This document shows positions 1-8,965 of a DNA stretch of 32,601 bases, one piece after another; position 1 is the first letter of the stretch, and each line of letters starts with the position of its first letter. The notes under the pieces are model-generated. The model made no database searches. It was not told the origin of the DNA and was given only the letters and a program-made list of their open reading frames with translations. The stretch comes from Symploca sp. SIO2E9 (GTDB lineage: Bacteria; Cyanobacteriota; Cyanobacteriia; Cyanobacteriales; Coleofasciculaceae), in the NCBI GenBank assembly GCA_010692645.1, contig JAAHGS010000063.1, positions 1 to 32,601 on the forward strand, written 5' to 3'. A program made the translations under genes and the position numbers.

Positions 1-203
1 AGCAACAAGTACCAAGTCTTGTGAGACTCCGTACCGCAGGGCTTGCGGAATCGGGACTCTGCAATGGGTCGAAAGTCTGTGGACATAACGTAAGACGGGG
101 ACATAACTAACGTCAGTTGGTAGTGTACGCAGATGTGGAAGAAGCAGAAACCTAAATCGCGAGGTTTAGGAATCCCTCGCTTTCAGCGATGGGAGGATGT
201 CAA
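1..203 (+). mobile_element. Right-end remnant of a tnpB (IS200/IS605) element, copy A
   Basis: This is the 3' end of a TnpB-type element that enters from outside the window. It ends in a hairpin (TCCCTCGCT at 173-181, AGCGA and GGGA at 185-194) followed by GGATGTCAA, the layout expected for an IS200/IS605 right end. A roughly 90% identical copy lies inverted at 3661-3869, and differences fall in clusters: the terminal hairpin sequence changes between copies but remains able to pair. In living elements of this family this stretch would also specify the scaffold of the omega RNA, with the guide starting just after 203. Whether this copy is still transcribed cannot be seen. Confidence 0.6.
2..88 (+). 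pseudogene. tnpB: C-terminal tail of a tnpB, cut by window edge
   Basis: An open frame from the window edge to a TAA at 86-88 reads 28 residues, including TKSCETPYRR, CGIGTLQW and VESLWT. Copy B on the minus strand keeps the same frame with mostly conservative changes (TKSCKTPYRR, CGIGTLQW) before its own stop, which suggests that this was once translated. No zinc finger or RuvC motif is visible here because upstream sequence is missing. The call rests on position directly before a TnpB-type right end, so it is an inference. Confidence 0.35.
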
Positions 204-260
204 TACCAAGTAATACTCTAAACTGCTTTTGACCTCTCATTTAGCTTATTTTTGCTGCCA

Positions 261-1154
261 ATGGTCACACAGAGTGATTATATTAGGGAAACTGAAGCAA
301 CCCGCGTGCGAGTGCTGAGCGAAGCACTACCCTACATCCAGCAATTTGCTGGTCGAACAGTAGTTGTTAAATACGGTGGTGCTGCCATGAAAGACAGCGC
401 CCTCAAAGACACAGTTATCCGCGATGTGGTTTTCTTAGCCTGCGTAGGTGTACGACCAGTAGTTGTACATGGCGGTGGTCCAGAAATCAATAGCTGGTTG
501 GGAAAGTTGAACATTGAGCCTCAATTCAAACATGGTTTGAGGGTTACTGATGCCGCTACCATGGATGTTGTGGAGATGGTGTTAGTAGGTCGGGTAAACA
601 AAGAACTGGTAGCTCTAATCAACCGTGCTGGTGGCTTAGCTGTGGGGCTTTGTGGAAAAGATGGTAATATGATTACAGCTCGTCCAGAAGGTCGAGAAGG
701 AATTGGCTTTGTTGGGGAAGTGAGCAATGTCGAGACTAAACTAATTGAGTCCCTAGTCAATAGCGGTTATATTCCAGTAGTTTCTAGTGTTGCCGCTGAC
801 GAGAATGGTCAGCCATACAACATTAATGCCGACACTGTTGCTGGTGAAATTGCTGCAGCTTTGGGGGCAGAAAAGTTAATTTTGCTTACCGATACAGCTG
901 GGATTTTGCAGGATTACCAAGAACCCTCTACTCTGATTCCTAGATTGGATATTCAACAGGCGCGAAACTTGATTGATACTGGTGTCGTCGGTGGCGGGAT
1001 GATTCCTAAGGTAAATTGTTGTGTGAGATCACTTGCTCAGGGCGTGAAGGCTGCGCATATTATTGATGGTCGTATCCCCCATGCGCTGCTACTAGAAATT
1101 TTCACCGATGAGGGGATTGGATCGATGATCGTGGCATCAGAGTTTATGAGTTAA
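261..1154 (+). CDS. argB: Acetylglutamate kinase
   Basis: ArgB phosphorylates N-acetyl-L-glutamate, the committed step of arginine synthesis in the cytoplasm; in cyanobacteria the hexameric enzyme is relieved of arginine inhibition by the PII protein. The 297-residue product is the usual length. Family motifs are clear: [10 protein letters not shown] near residue 34-43 with the catalytic Lys37, [18 protein letters not shown], and LTDTAGIL near the nucleotide site. The N-terminal helix of the arginine-sensitive hexameric type is present. A TTG at 252 would add three residues; ATG at 261 was preferred because the family begins in this way, though no clear ribosome site is seen. It stands alone: the next gene on the same strand is ureC, 780 bases on. 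Arginine and urea metabolism may meet here functionally, but no operon is evident. Confidence 0.96.
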   Translation: MVTQSDYIRETEATRVRVLSEALPYIQQFAGRTVVVKYGGAAMKDSALKDTVIRDVVFLACVGVRPVVVHGGGPEINSWLGKLNIEPQFKHGLRVTDAATMDVVEMVLVGRVNKELVALINRAGGLAVGLCGKDGNMITARPEGREGIGFVGEVSNVETKLIESLVNSGYIPVVSSVAADENGQPYNINADTVAGEIAAALGAEKLILLTDTAGILQDYQEPSTLIPRLDIQQARNLIDTGVVGGGMIPKVNCCVRSLAQGVKAAHIIDGRIPHALLLEIFTDEGIGSMIVASEFMS

Positions 1155-1169
1155 ACAGAGCTGCTTATC

Positions 1170-1187
1170 GGGTTTTGAGCAAAACCC
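1170..1187. terminator. Hairpin between argB and the convergent gene
   Basis: A perfect 7-bp stem GGGTTTT / AAAACCC around a GAGC loop sits 15 bases after the argB stop and 23 bases beyond the stop of the convergent gene at 1211. It could stop transcription from both sides. There is only a short T-rich stretch (CTCTTT) after it on the plus strand. Confidence 0.55.
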
Positions 1188-1210
1188 CAGTCTCTTTAGA
1201 GCAGGTAGTG

Positions 1211-1690
1211 TCAACGCTCAATGCGAATGATCACACCTCGAGGTGAACGATGGATAAAGTCTGAATACCTGCTCCTCCTGGTAGGATAATGCGGTGAATA
1301 GTAAATCACATCTGAGCGCCTGCTTCTGTTGTTTCTAATTCTAATTCCTGGATAAATAGTGGTAGAATTCCTAATCCTCCTTCTAGTTGAGCCTCTGCCT
1401 CGGTGGTAGTAATGGTCGTAATGATGATCGTAATGACCATTGTAATGATTGTAGCGAGAGCCCGAAAATACAGAAGGTTTGCCAGTTAAGGGGTTAACAG
1501 GCACAGGAGTGGGGATTGGGCTGCCGTAAATATAGGAACTAGAAGGCTGTGAGCGTAATAATACTGGTCTTGCCTGCGCTGGCATCGCTACTGATGTCAG
1601 CATTGTTATGGTCAGAGTTAAGGGTGCTAGAGTTTCAGTCAGCCTTAACAAATTCCTAAAAACTAGCTGAGATTGAGATGTCTTAAGCAT
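1211..1690 (-). CDS. Small secreted His/Arg-rich protein, unknown function
   Basis: I do not recognise a family. The predicted product has 159 residues. Its first ~40 residues look like a signal peptide: a charged N-terminus, a hydrophobic run (LAPLTLTITMLTSVAM) and an AQA cleavage-type site before RPVLL. The mature part has a Tyr/His-rich patch (RYNHYNGHYDHHYDHYYH) followed by Arg-rich tracts (STRRRIRN, RIRNNRSRRSD), with no sign of a folded enzyme. An upstream ATG at 1738 would add 16 residues, but the start at 1690 has GAGGTG seven bases ahead and places the signal peptide correctly. The His/Tyr patch suggests metal or polyanion binding outside the cytoplasm, which is inference only. It is transcribed towards argB. 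Confidence 0.7.
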   Translation of the reverse strand: MLKTSQSQLVFRNLLRLTETLAPLTLTITMLTSVAMPAQARPVLLRSQPSSSYIYGSPIPTPVPVNPLTGKPSVFSGSRYNHYNGHYDHHYDHYYHRGRGSTRRRIRNSTTIYPGIRIRNNRSRRSDVIYYSPHYPTRRSRYSDFIHRSPRGVIIRIER

Positions 1691-1881
1691 AGTTTCACCT
1701 CGAAAATATACTATGTTTGAATTGTTTTCTTTAGTCATAAAGAAATCTTAAAATAGAGAAATAAGTATTTATATAGAGGGTAATTTACTTGTATCTCCTC
1801 ATCTTATATTGTCTCTAAGGGACTGACAATTACACAAAAAGTTTAAGTCAGACCAATCTGATTGCCATTTCTGACCACTAG

Positions 1882-1915
1882 TTGGCAAGTTTGTCCCAAC
1901 CTATAATCCTATAAT
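1882..1915 (+). promoter_or_regulatory. Possible ureC promoter
   Basis: Two TATAAT hexamers lie in tandem at 1902-1907 and 1910-1915, with TTGGCA at 1882-1887. Spacing (14 or 22 bases) is not ideal, so this is only a candidate. The rest of the 248-base gap between 1691 and 1938 is AT-rich, and I found no GTA-N8-TAC NtcA box in it. Confidence 0.25.
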
Positions 1916-1938
1916 TCCAAGCTCCCGTGAGGTATTAG

Positions 1939-3648
1939 ATGAGCTATAGAATGGATCGTCGCGCCTATGCCGAAACCTACGGTCCTACTGTTGGAGACCG
2001 CATCCGTCTCGCCGATACACAATTATTGATCGCAGTCGAACAAGACTACACTACCTACGGCGACGAAGTCAAATTCGGCGGCGGTAAAGTGATTCGAGAT
2101 GGCATGGGACAATCCCCCATGGCTAATGCTGATGGTGCCGTTGATATGGTGATTACTAATGCCCTGATTCTCGACTGGTGGGGCATTGTCAAGGCGGACA
2201 TCGGTATTAAAAACGGTCGCATTTTTAAGATTGGTAAAGCGGGAAATCCTTATATCCAAGACAATGTAGATATTATTATTGGTCCTGGTACTGAGGCGGT
2301 GGCTGCCGAAGGTTTGATTCTCACCGCAGGGGGCATTGATGCCCATATTCACTTTATCTGTCCTCAACAAATTGAAGTTGCGATCGCTTCTGGAATTACC
2401 ACCATGTTAGGTGGCGGTACAGGACCAGCTACAGGGACTAATGCTACTACCTGCACTCCCGGTCCTTGGAATCTTCACCGGATGCTGCAAGCTGCTGAGG
2501 CTTTCCCTGTTAATTTGGGTTTCCTCGGCAAAGGCAACAGTAGCCAGCCTCAAGGGCTCGAAGAGCAAGTTTTAGCAGGGGCAATGGGCCTAAAGCTACA
2601 CGAAGATTGGGGAACGACACCAGCAACGATTGATACTTGCTTAAGTGTAGCCGATACCTATGATATCCAGGTAGCAATTCATACCGACACCCTCAATGAA
2701 GCTGGTTTCGTTGAAAATACAATAGCTGCTTTTAAGAATCGGGTTATCCACACCTACCACACTGAAGGTGCTGGTGGTGGTCATGCCCCAGATATTATTA
2801 AAGTTTGTGGACAAGCTAATGTACTGCCCTCATCAACTAACCCGACACGCCCTTATACTGTTAATACCTTAGAAGAACATCTGGACATGCTGATGGTGTG
2901 TCACCACCTGGATCGAGGCATTCCTGAAGATGTCGCCTTTGCTGAATCCCGGATTCGCAGAGAAACAATCGCCGCTGAGGATATCTTGCACGATTTGGGG
3001 GCGTTTAGCATGATTGCCTCCGATTCTCAAGCCATGGGGCGAGTTGGCGAGGTGATTATTCGCACCTGGCAGACAGCCCACAAAATGAAAGTACAGCGAG
3101 GCCCTCTAGAGACAGATTCACAAGAGTGCGATAACTTCCGAGCCAAACGATATATTGCCAAGTATACAATTAATCCCGCGATCGCTCACGGAATTGCTGA
3201 GCATGTCGGTTCTGTAGAAGTGGGGAAACTGGCAGATTTGTGTTTGTGGCGTCCGGCGCTATTTGGCGTTAAACCAGAAATAGTAATTAAGGGCGGTGCG
3301 ATCGCTTACTCGCAAATGGGCGATGCAAATGCTAGCATACCAACACCCCAGCCAATCCACATGCGTCCGATGTTTGGAAGTTTTGGAGGAGCAATTGCCG
3401 CCACATCTGTTACCTTTGTCTCTCAAGCAGCTTTGGAACAAGAAGTAGCCGCGCACATCGGCTTACAAAAACCGGCTGTTGCTGTCTCTAAAACACGACA
3501 GTTGAGTAAGCAGGATATGAAACTCAACAATGCTTTGCCCAAGATAGAGGTTGATCCCGAAACTTATGAAGTTAGGGCAGATGGGGAATTGCTCACCTGC
3601 GAACCAGCAACAGTTTTACCAATGGCGCAGCGTTATTTTTTATTTTGA
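1939..3648 (+). CDS. ureC: Urease alpha subunit
   Basis: UreC is the catalytic subunit of the nickel urease that hydrolyses urea to ammonia and carbamate. The 569-residue length is full size. All metal-centre residues are visible: His136 and His138 (DAHIHF), the carbamylated Lys219 (GLKLHEDWG), His248 (VAIHTD), His282 (GGGHAPDI) and Asp362 ([10 protein letters not shown]). The flexible active-site flap has Cys321-His322 (MVCHHLDRG). The start has GTGAGG eight bases upstream. No ureA, ureB or accessory genes (ureD-G) are in the window; dispersed urease genes are common in cyanobacteria. The 3' end is bordered only 12 bases later by a transposon remnant, so the gene has no downstream partner. 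Confidence 0.97.
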   Translation: MSYRMDRRAYAETYGPTVGDRIRLADTQLLIAVEQDYTTYGDEVKFGGGKVIRDGMGQSPMANADGAVDMVITNALILDWWGIVKADIGIKNGRIFKIGKAGNPYIQDNVDIIIGPGTEAVAAEGLILTAGGIDAHIHFICPQQIEVAIASGITTMLGGGTGPATGTNATTCTPGPWNLHRMLQAAEAFPVNLGFLGKGNSSQPQGLEEQVLAGAMGLKLHEDWGTTPATIDTCLSVADTYDIQVAIHTDTLNEAGFVENTIAAFKNRVIHTYHTEGAGGGHAPDIIKVCGQANVLPSSTNPTRPYTVNTLEEHLDMLMVCHHLDRGIPEDVAFAESRIRRETIAAEDILHDLGAFSMIASDSQAMGRVGEVIIRTWQTAHKMKVQRGPLETDSQECDNFRAKRYIAKYTINPAIAHGIAEHVGSVEVGKLADLCLWRPALFGVKPEIVIKGGAIAYSQMGDANASIPTPQPIHMRPMFGSFGGAIAATSVTFVSQAALEQEVAAHIGLQKPAVAVSKTRQLSKQDMKLNNALPKIEVDPETYEVRADGELLTCEPATVLPMAQRYFLF

Positions 3649-3660
3649 AGTTGCCTCCTG

Positions 3661-3869
3661 TTGACATCCTCCCAGCGCGTGTTTCGCGGGATTCCTAAAC
3701 CTCGCGATGCGAGATTTCTGCTTCTTCCACATCTGCGTACACTACCAACTCGCGTTAGTTATGTCCCCGTCTTACGTTATGTCCACAGACTTAAGGGCCC
3801 ATTGCAGAGTCCCGATTCCGCAAGTCCTGCGGTACGGAGTCTTACAAGACTTGGTACTTGTTGCTTAGG
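3661..3869 (-). mobile_element. Solo right-end remnant of a tnpB element, copy B
   Basis: Read on the minus strand this repeats 1-203 at about 90% identity, ending in a hairpin (CCCGCG / CGCGCTGGG) and GGATGTCAA at 3661. On its 5' side the coding frame meets a TAA immediately before the shared GCAACAAGT, so tnpB is gone and only its last ~30 codons plus the right end survive. The hairpin differs in sequence from copy A yet still pairs, which suggests selection on the RNA or DNA fold. It sits 12 bases from the ureC stop. It may be a dead relic or an orphan guide-RNA-like locus; the sequence cannot decide. Confidence 0.6.
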
Positions 3870-3974
3870 TTTTTTACCTAGCTAAGCATTCCTAGCCAGA
3901 ACCCCCTAAACCTAGTTTTTCAAGGTGCTAATACCTACTGCGCCGTGTTTTCGCGTTTCGGTATCTCTCAATTG

Positions 3975-4085
3975 TACAACGGCGGTGGAGGCGCGGCATT
4001 CGGCGAGTGCGCGTCGCCTGGGGTTTCCCCAGGCGTTTATGTCGCACGTCTCGTCGCGCTCAAGCGAGAGTCTCCTGCCGCGAAT
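3975..4085. repeat. GC-rich hairpin-forming dispersed repeat
   Basis: In the 456-base gap between ureC and the nitroreductase gene, this GC-rich patch is unlike its AT-richer surroundings. It contains a perfect 9-bp stem with a TTT loop (CGCCTGGGG / CCCCAGGCG, 4015-4035) and the word GGAGGCGCGGC, which recurs at 14090-14100. Cyanobacterial genomes carry many such short dispersed repeats. The rest of the gap (3870-3974) has no gene I can support. Confidence 0.5.
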
Positions 4086-4104
4086 ACAGATGAACTTGAA
4101 ACAA

Positions 4105-4758
4105 TTATCCAAAACTCTCGCTGTAGAAGACTTGTTCGATGGGAAAGCGCCCCCCATACAATTTAAAAGGTTCAGCTGCATAACCCATGGGTAGCAGACA
4201 GCAAACATCTACTTCAGGAGGAATATTAAAGGCTTCTTTGACTTGAGTAGATACAAACCCTTCCATCGGACAGCTATCTACACCAAAGCTCTTAGCTACA
4301 ATCATCAAATGAGCTACAGCTAACATGGTATGGCGATTTGTCCAGACTTCAATTGAGTCGAAGCAAGGTGGATTCTTAAACAAAGAGGGAATTGATGAGC
4401 GCATAATGTCAGCAAAAGCATCATTAATCGCACCTGCATCTTTCCCTAGCTTGATTACCGATTCGATATAATCAGTTTGATTGACGCGACGATCCCCACA
4501 ACAAATCAATACTACTGGTGCTTCTGTAACCTGACGCTGATCAAAGGCACAAGCTCTTAACCTCTCCTTATTGGCTTGCTCCTTCACCACCACAAACCGC
4601 CAAGGTTGCAAATTGAAACCAGAGGGAGAGCGCACACCTAAGCGCCAAATTTCTTGTAAAATTTCCTCTGGAATTGGAGCAGGGCTAAAAGAACGAGCGG
4701 CGCGACGCTGTTCAATAGAGTCTTTCAAGTTATGTGTAGGTTGCAATGGAGTTATCAT
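4105..4758 (-). CDS. Nitroreductase family flavoprotein
   Basis: This is an FMN-dependent NAD(P)H oxidoreductase of the nitroreductase fold, acting on nitro compounds, quinones or similar acceptors in the cytoplasm; the true substrate is unknown. The 217-residue product has the FMN-phosphate Arg motif near the N-terminus (EQRRAARSF), the SPSGFNLQPWRFVVV segment around residues 45-60 and the CPMEGF region typical of the family. The length is normal. The start follows a purine-rich stretch at 4759-4770. Downstream, the sequence runs into the GC-rich repeat. The neighbours are signalling genes on the same strand with a 31-base gap, so co-transcription is possible. Confidence 0.88.
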   Translation of the reverse strand: MITPLQPTHNLKDSIEQRRAARSFSPAPIPEEILQEIWRLGVRSPSGFNLQPWRFVVVKEQANKERLRACAFDQRQVTEAPVVLICCGDRRVNQTDYIESVIKLGKDAGAINDAFADIMRSSIPSLFKNPPCFDSIEVWTNRHTMLAVAHLMIVAKSFGVDSCPMEGFVSTQVKEAFNIPPEVDVCCLLPMGYAAEPFKLYGGRFPIEQVFYSESFG

Positions 4759-4789
4759 CCTTTTCCTAATTTCACTCCCAAAGTAATTA

Positions 4790-6808
4790 TCAAGCTATTG
4801 GTAAACAAATGGTAAATGTTGTTCCCAACCCAACCTCACTCTTGAGAGTAATCTGACCACTATGGAGATCAACTGCCTTTTTAACAACTGCTAGCCCTAT
4901 ACCTGTGCCTGGAATATTGCCGACATTACTTGCTCTCTGGAATGACTCAAACAATCTTTGCTGATCTGTTGGCGGAATGCCAATGCCTGAATCTTGCACC
5001 AGGAAAACAGCAACATCTTCGCTACAGGTGAGACTGAAAATTACTTCTCCTCCTTCTGGGGAATATTTAATTGCATTTGAGAGCAGATTCAAGAAAATGA
5101 GCCGTAGCAAATTTTCATCCATTTGGGCAAGGCAACAGTCATATTGACTAGTAAACACTAACTTGTGCTGCTTGAGTGTACTTGTCTGCAGATCTGTAAT
5201 TAACTCCTGACAGAATTGGACTAAATCCAAAGTCTCAGGACGAAACTGTAGTACTCCAGCTTCAGTACGACTGATTGTGATTACATCTTCTATGAGTTGA
5301 GTCATATAGTTGATCGATTTTTCAATGCGCAACAGATGCTGATTTCTCTTTTCATCTGAAGCTCTCTGACCATAACGTTTAAGCAAATCAGCCGACATTT
5401 TAATACTAGTCATCGGAGTGCGAAACTCGTGGGAAACAATGGAGATGAAGTTAGACTTAAGTTGATTTAGTTCTTTTTCTTCTTCTAAAGCTTTGCGCAG
5501 TCCTGCTTCTAGTTGCTGGCGCTCAGTAATATTATCTAAGGTGAATAAAATTCTATCCACCTGACCCGAAGTATCAAACAGAGGTGCGCCACTAATGGAA
5601 AGTAAAACTTGCTCTCCATTTGAGCATTGGATGGCATGTCTCATATCATAGATTGGTTCTGCTGCTACCAAAATGCGTCTAAAAGGATATTGCTCTTCAC
5701 TCAGGGGAGAGCCGTCAAGAGTAGTACTCCCCCAAGTGGGATCATTGTAAGTGCGATTGATAATTTCAGCCCTTGTCAAGCCCAAAATTTCCTCAGCACG
5801 CTTATTAGCAAAGATGATTTTTCCTTGGTGGTTAATCACCACCATTCCAGCAGGGCTATTTTCTAGCAGCCAATTCATCAAGTCGCGCTCTTGGCGGAGT
5901 GCTGCTTCCATTTGCTGGCGCTCAGCAATCTCAAGGCGCAGCTGCTGATTGCTGTGGGCTAAATCAGCTGTTCGTTCCTCTACGCGCTGGGTAAGTTCTA
6001 CATTAAGCTGCTGCAATTGCTGTTCTACTTGCTGGCGCTTAGTAATATCGCGACCTTCTGCAACCAGTAGAATGATTTTACCCTCTTGATTAGTGAAGGG
6101 TTTCAGGGAGAAGTCAATCTTTACCATTTGAGAGTCAGCACCCCAAATATCGATTTCACAGCGCACCAAATAACCCTCTGCTGCTTGGGAGATAGCCTCC
6201 TGCAACTTTGCCTGGATAGCACTAACAAATCTCCACCATCGAGTATCCCAAAAGTTACAGCCTACTACCTCATCTAACTGCAAGCCGCTAAAATCAAGGG
6301 CGGTTTGGTTAGCTTCCTGAATTTTGCCTTGAGGTGTCAGCAGCCAAATAAATTGAAACGTCTGGTTGAAAATTGCTTGGAAGCGTCTTTCACTAGTGCG
6401 CTGGGCTAACTCAGCTTTTTGTTTTTCCTGGCGCAGTTGCCTCTCTTCAATTGCTTGGGCAACCGCTCTTCCTAGGCGCGCCATGCGGTCTTTAATTAGG
6501 TAATCACTAGCCCCCGATTGGGTTAATTCTAAGGCTGTTGCTTCAGTGATACTACCGGTGACAACAATAAAGGGAATATCTAAACCCTGCTCCTGCAGCA
6601 ACTCCAGTGCCCTAGGAGCATCAAACTGCGGCATAGTATAGTCAGAGAGGATAACATCAATATCCTGGCTCAGTTGTGCCAGGTACTCCGATTCTGTTTC
6701 TACCCGCTGCCAAGTTGGAGCAAACTCAGCCTGAATCAATTCTTCAAGCATCAATTCTGTATCATCTGGGGAGTCTTCCAGAACCAAGACGCGCAGGGGA
6801 ATCGACAT
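4790..6808 (-). CDS. REC-PAS-PAS hybrid histidine kinase
   Basis: This is a 672-residue sensor kinase without membrane segments, so probably soluble. Domain order is: an intact receiver (acidic pair Glu11-Asp12, phospho-acceptor Asp56 in ILSDYTMP, IKD near its end), a PAS domain around 145-260, a coiled coil (260-310), a second PAS domain around 310-435 closing with DNITERQQ, then HisKA with His460 (SHEFRTP) and HATPase (NAIKYSPEG, SGIGIP, GTGIGLAVV). The N-terminal receiver suggests that phosphorylation by another kinase tunes this one, possibly through the upstream kinase-regulator pair on the same strand 30 bases away. The stimulus is not known; no chromophore Cys or GAF domain is seen. 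Confidence 0.93.
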   Translation of the reverse strand: MSIPLRVLVLEDSPDDTELMLEELIQAEFAPTWQRVETESEYLAQLSQDIDVILSDYTMPQFDAPRALELLQEQGLDIPFIVVTGSITEATALELTQSGASDYLIKDRMARLGRAVAQAIEERQLRQEKQKAELAQRTSERRFQAIFNQTFQFIWLLTPQGKIQEANQTALDFSGLQLDEVVGCNFWDTRWWRFVSAIQAKLQEAISQAAEGYLVRCEIDIWGADSQMVKIDFSLKPFTNQEGKIILLVAEGRDITKRQQVEQQLQQLNVELTQRVEERTADLAHSNQQLRLEIAERQQMEAALRQERDLMNWLLENSPAGMVVINHQGKIIFANKRAEEILGLTRAEIINRTYNDPTWGSTTLDGSPLSEEQYPFRRILVAAEPIYDMRHAIQCSNGEQVLLSISGAPLFDTSGQVDRILFTLDNITERQQLEAGLRKALEEEKELNQLKSNFISIVSHEFRTPMTSIKMSADLLKRYGQRASDEKRNQHLLRIEKSINYMTQLIEDVITISRTEAGVLQFRPETLDLVQFCQELITDLQTSTLKQHKLVFTSQYDCCLAQMDENLLRLIFLNLLSNAIKYSPEGGEVIFSLTCSEDVAVFLVQDSGIGIPPTDQQRLFESFQRASNVGNIPGTGIGLAVVKKAVDLHSGQITLKSEVGLGTTFTICLPIA

Positions 6809-6838
6809 CTTATCCTCTTTAGAAATTTATAGATTTCT

Positions 6839-7294
6839 CTAAAAGTAAGGTGGCTGATTAAGCCCAAGCCAATAGAGACTTAATTCCTGCACAGCAGCAG
6901 TGAATTTGTCATAATCTACTGGCTTGACAATATAGCTATTCGTCCCTAAAGTGTACCCCTTGGTAACATCTTGAATATCGCGAGAGGAGGTAAGTATTAC
7001 CACTGGGAGCAATTGAGTGCGAGGATCTGATTTGAGAAACTCGAGTACTTCTAAACCATCAACTTTTGGCAACTTTAAATCTAGTAAAATCAGCTTGGGA
7101 TTCTGGTTAGGATTGCGGTGAGCATATTGGTCAGTACACCAGAGGAATGAGAGTGCTTCTGCACCATCACCGACGACCTTAATCTTATTTTTTAATCCTT
7201 GTTCTTCTAGGGCAAAGAGTGTTAATTCTACATCATCTTGATTATCTTCAACCAGCAGAACTTCTATTGGGCGCTCCTTCCAGTTGTTGGTCAA
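6839..7294 (-). CDS. Rcp1-like single-domain response regulator
   Basis: A stand-alone receiver of 151 residues with the Asp pair Glu16-Asp17 (LLVEDNQDD), phosphorylation site Asp72 (ILLDLKLPK), switch Thr102 (LTSS) and Lys124 (IVKPVD). The insertion before beta-3 and the C-terminal extension ending in LGLNQPPYF match the Rcp1 type that partners cyanobacterial kinases. Its start overlaps the end of the kinase gene 7248-8783 by 47 bases, pointing to translational coupling and to that kinase as its partner. There is no output domain, so the effect must come through protein contact, perhaps with the downstream hybrid kinase. Confidence 0.92.
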   Translation of the reverse strand: MTNNWKERPIEVLLVEDNQDDVELTLFALEEQGLKNKIKVVGDGAEALSFLWCTDQYAHRNPNQNPKLILLDLKLPKVDGLEVLEFLKSDPRTQLLPVVILTSSRDIQDVTKGYTLGTNSYIVKPVDYDKFTAAVQELSLYWLGLNQPPYF

Positions 7295-8783
7295 TTGCAG
7301 AACCTCCTTCTAATGTGAAATAAAATGTTGCACCCTGGTTAACTTCTGCCTCTGCCCAGATACACCCACCATGGCGGTGGATGATGCGCTGCGCGTTGGC
7401 TAGCCCTACACCTGTACCCTCAAATTCCTCCTCAGTGTGTAAGCGCTGGAAAACACCAAAGAGTTTGTGACTATATCGCATATCAAAACCAACGCCATTA
7501 TCTTTAATGTAGTAAGCTAACCCATGGTTAACGTTCTTACAACCAAGTTTAATCTGAGCAATTTTCCTCTGACTAGAGTATTTGAGAGCATTGCTAATCA
7601 GGTTTATCCAAACCTGATGAAGCAGAGCGGGATCAGCTTGGCAAGGAGGTATATTTGCAATCTCAAATTCTATTTGTCGTTTTAATTGCTGTTCATCAAG
7701 TTCTTGGAACACTTCGCGCACAATTGCCATCATGTCAACCCATTGTTTGTTAAGAGGCTGGCGATTGAGGCGGGAAAATTTCAGGAGGTCATCAATCAGG
7801 CAACCCATTTTCTTAGCATTCACCTCGATTCTCTCGAGATAGTGCTTGGCCTTGGGAGAGAGTTGATAACCGTATCGCTTATTCAAGATGCCGGAGAAGC
7901 CATGGAGGGCTCGCAGGGGTGCCCGCAGGTCATGGGAAACTGAGTAGGAAAATGCTTCTAATTCTTGGTTGGCTGCCTCTAGTTGAGCAGTGCGTTTAGT
8001 GATACTCTGTTCTAGAGTTTCATTCAGTTGCTGAATTTCTGCTTGTGCATGCTTAATTTCGCTTTCTACACCTTTGCGATCGCTAATGTCTTCAACCACA
8101 GCAATAAAGTATTTAGGTTCCCCTGAAGTGTGGTGTACTAGTGAAACCGTTAGATTTGTCCAGATATACTTCCCATCCTTACGGATATAACGCTTTTCAA
8201 GTGAATAAGCCTCAATCTCACCAACCAACATCTGACGGACATACTCAAGTTCACCATCAAGGTCATCAGGATGAGTAATACTCTGGCAGGTTAGCCTGAG
8301 TATTTCCTCACGGGTGTAACCCAGAATATCGCAAAGCTTCGAGTTAACTCGCAGAAAATGACCCTCAGTTCCGACATGGGTAATACCGACAGCCGCTTGC
8401 TCAAAGGTGACACGGAATCGCTCTTGGCTCTCGCGCAGTAGAGCTTCTGACTGCTTACGCTCTCTAATTTCCTGCCTTAGCTGGGTATTAACCTGTGCCA
8501 GTTGAAGTGTTCGTTTTTGAATTTTGTTTTCCAAGCACTCTTGAGCTTTTTGCAGTGCCTCTTCTACCTTGCTTCGGTGTGCCACTTCCTGCTGTAACTG
8601 CTCATTAATTTGTTTTAATTGTGCCTTCTGCTCCTCTACTTGCTGCTGCAAGCTTTGGATGGTTAAATACATTGGACTGGGTTCTGGAGTTTGCAACAAG
8701 CTAGTTTGAGTTCGGCTTTTATTATCTTTTTTCTGATCTAATAGATTCAATAGGGGCGAAATTTCCTTGCTCCCTACTTGCAA
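7248..8783 (-). CDS. PAS-domain histidine kinase
   Basis: A soluble kinase of up to 511 residues. After a poorly conserved N-terminus comes a long coiled coil (about 40-120), one PAS/PAC domain (about 120-245, ending AVVEDISDRKG), a second coiled coil, then HisKA with His284 (SVSHDLRAPL) of the bacteriophytochrome-like class, and HATPase (NALKYSSQ, DNGVGFD, EGTGVGLAN). The TTG at 8783 is the longest possible start because an in-frame TAG lies just upstream; an ATG 37 residues later is an alternative, and neither has a good ribosome site. The gene heads the minus arm of the cluster and overlaps its response regulator. The ligand is unknown. Confidence 0.88.
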   Translation of the reverse strand: MQVGSKEISPLLNLLDQKKDNKSRTQTSLLQTPEPSPMYLTIQSLQQQVEEQKAQLKQINEQLQQEVAHRSKVEEALQKAQECLENKIQKRTLQLAQVNTQLRQEIRERKQSEALLRESQERFRVTFEQAAVGITHVGTEGHFLRVNSKLCDILGYTREEILRLTCQSITHPDDLDGELEYVRQMLVGEIEAYSLEKRYIRKDGKYIWTNLTVSLVHHTSGEPKYFIAVVEDISDRKGVESEIKHAQAEIQQLNETLEQSITKRTAQLEAANQELEAFSYSVSHDLRAPLRALHGFSGILNKRYGYQLSPKAKHYLERIEVNAKKMGCLIDDLLKFSRLNRQPLNKQWVDMMAIVREVFQELDEQQLKRQIEFEIANIPPCQADPALLHQVWINLISNALKYSSQRKIAQIKLGCKNVNHGLAYYIKDNGVGFDMRYSHKLFGVFQRLHTEEEFEGTGVGLANAQRIIHRHGGCIWAEAEVNQGATFYFTLEGGSAIDQQLEGAPNRSSAG

Positions 8784-8878
8784 AAACAGAAAACACTAGA
8801 GTCAACTACCAGTGACTGCGCCATGAGACTTAAGGACTTCCAAATAAAAAAATATCCAATCGAGTAGGGGGTATGGGG

Positions 8879-8965
8879 GGGTGAATGAAATTTTGCGTGG
8901 GATTTGAATTCTCCGCGTCTGGAGCGTCTGCTTACTCCTTGCCCCACTCTTTTTTTCGCTCACCC
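8879..8965. repeat. MITE-like palindromic repeat, copy 1
   Basis: An 87-base element with imperfect 23-bp terminal inverted repeats: GGGTGAATGAAATTTTGCG at the left and the complement of GGGTGAGCGAAAAAAAGAG at the right, 15 of 23 positions pairing. A related copy lies inverted at 13353-13465. It sits in the 356-base space between the kinase start at 8783 and the kaiC-like start at 9140. The remainder of that space contains no gene I would support and no clear ribosome site for either neighbour. Confidence 0.55.

Noticed and set aside
1739-1938. NtcA box for ureC
   Set aside because: The nearest match (GTA-N8-GTA around 1780) lacks the TAC half, so I do not call it.
3661-3885. 74-codon open frame on the plus strand after ureC
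   Set aside because: It is antisense to the TnpB right-end remnant, and its reading is explained by that repeat.
3912-4208. Open frames on both strands in the GC-rich patch
   Set aside because: They overlap the nitroreductase end and a hairpin repeat; composition and lack of motifs argue against genes.
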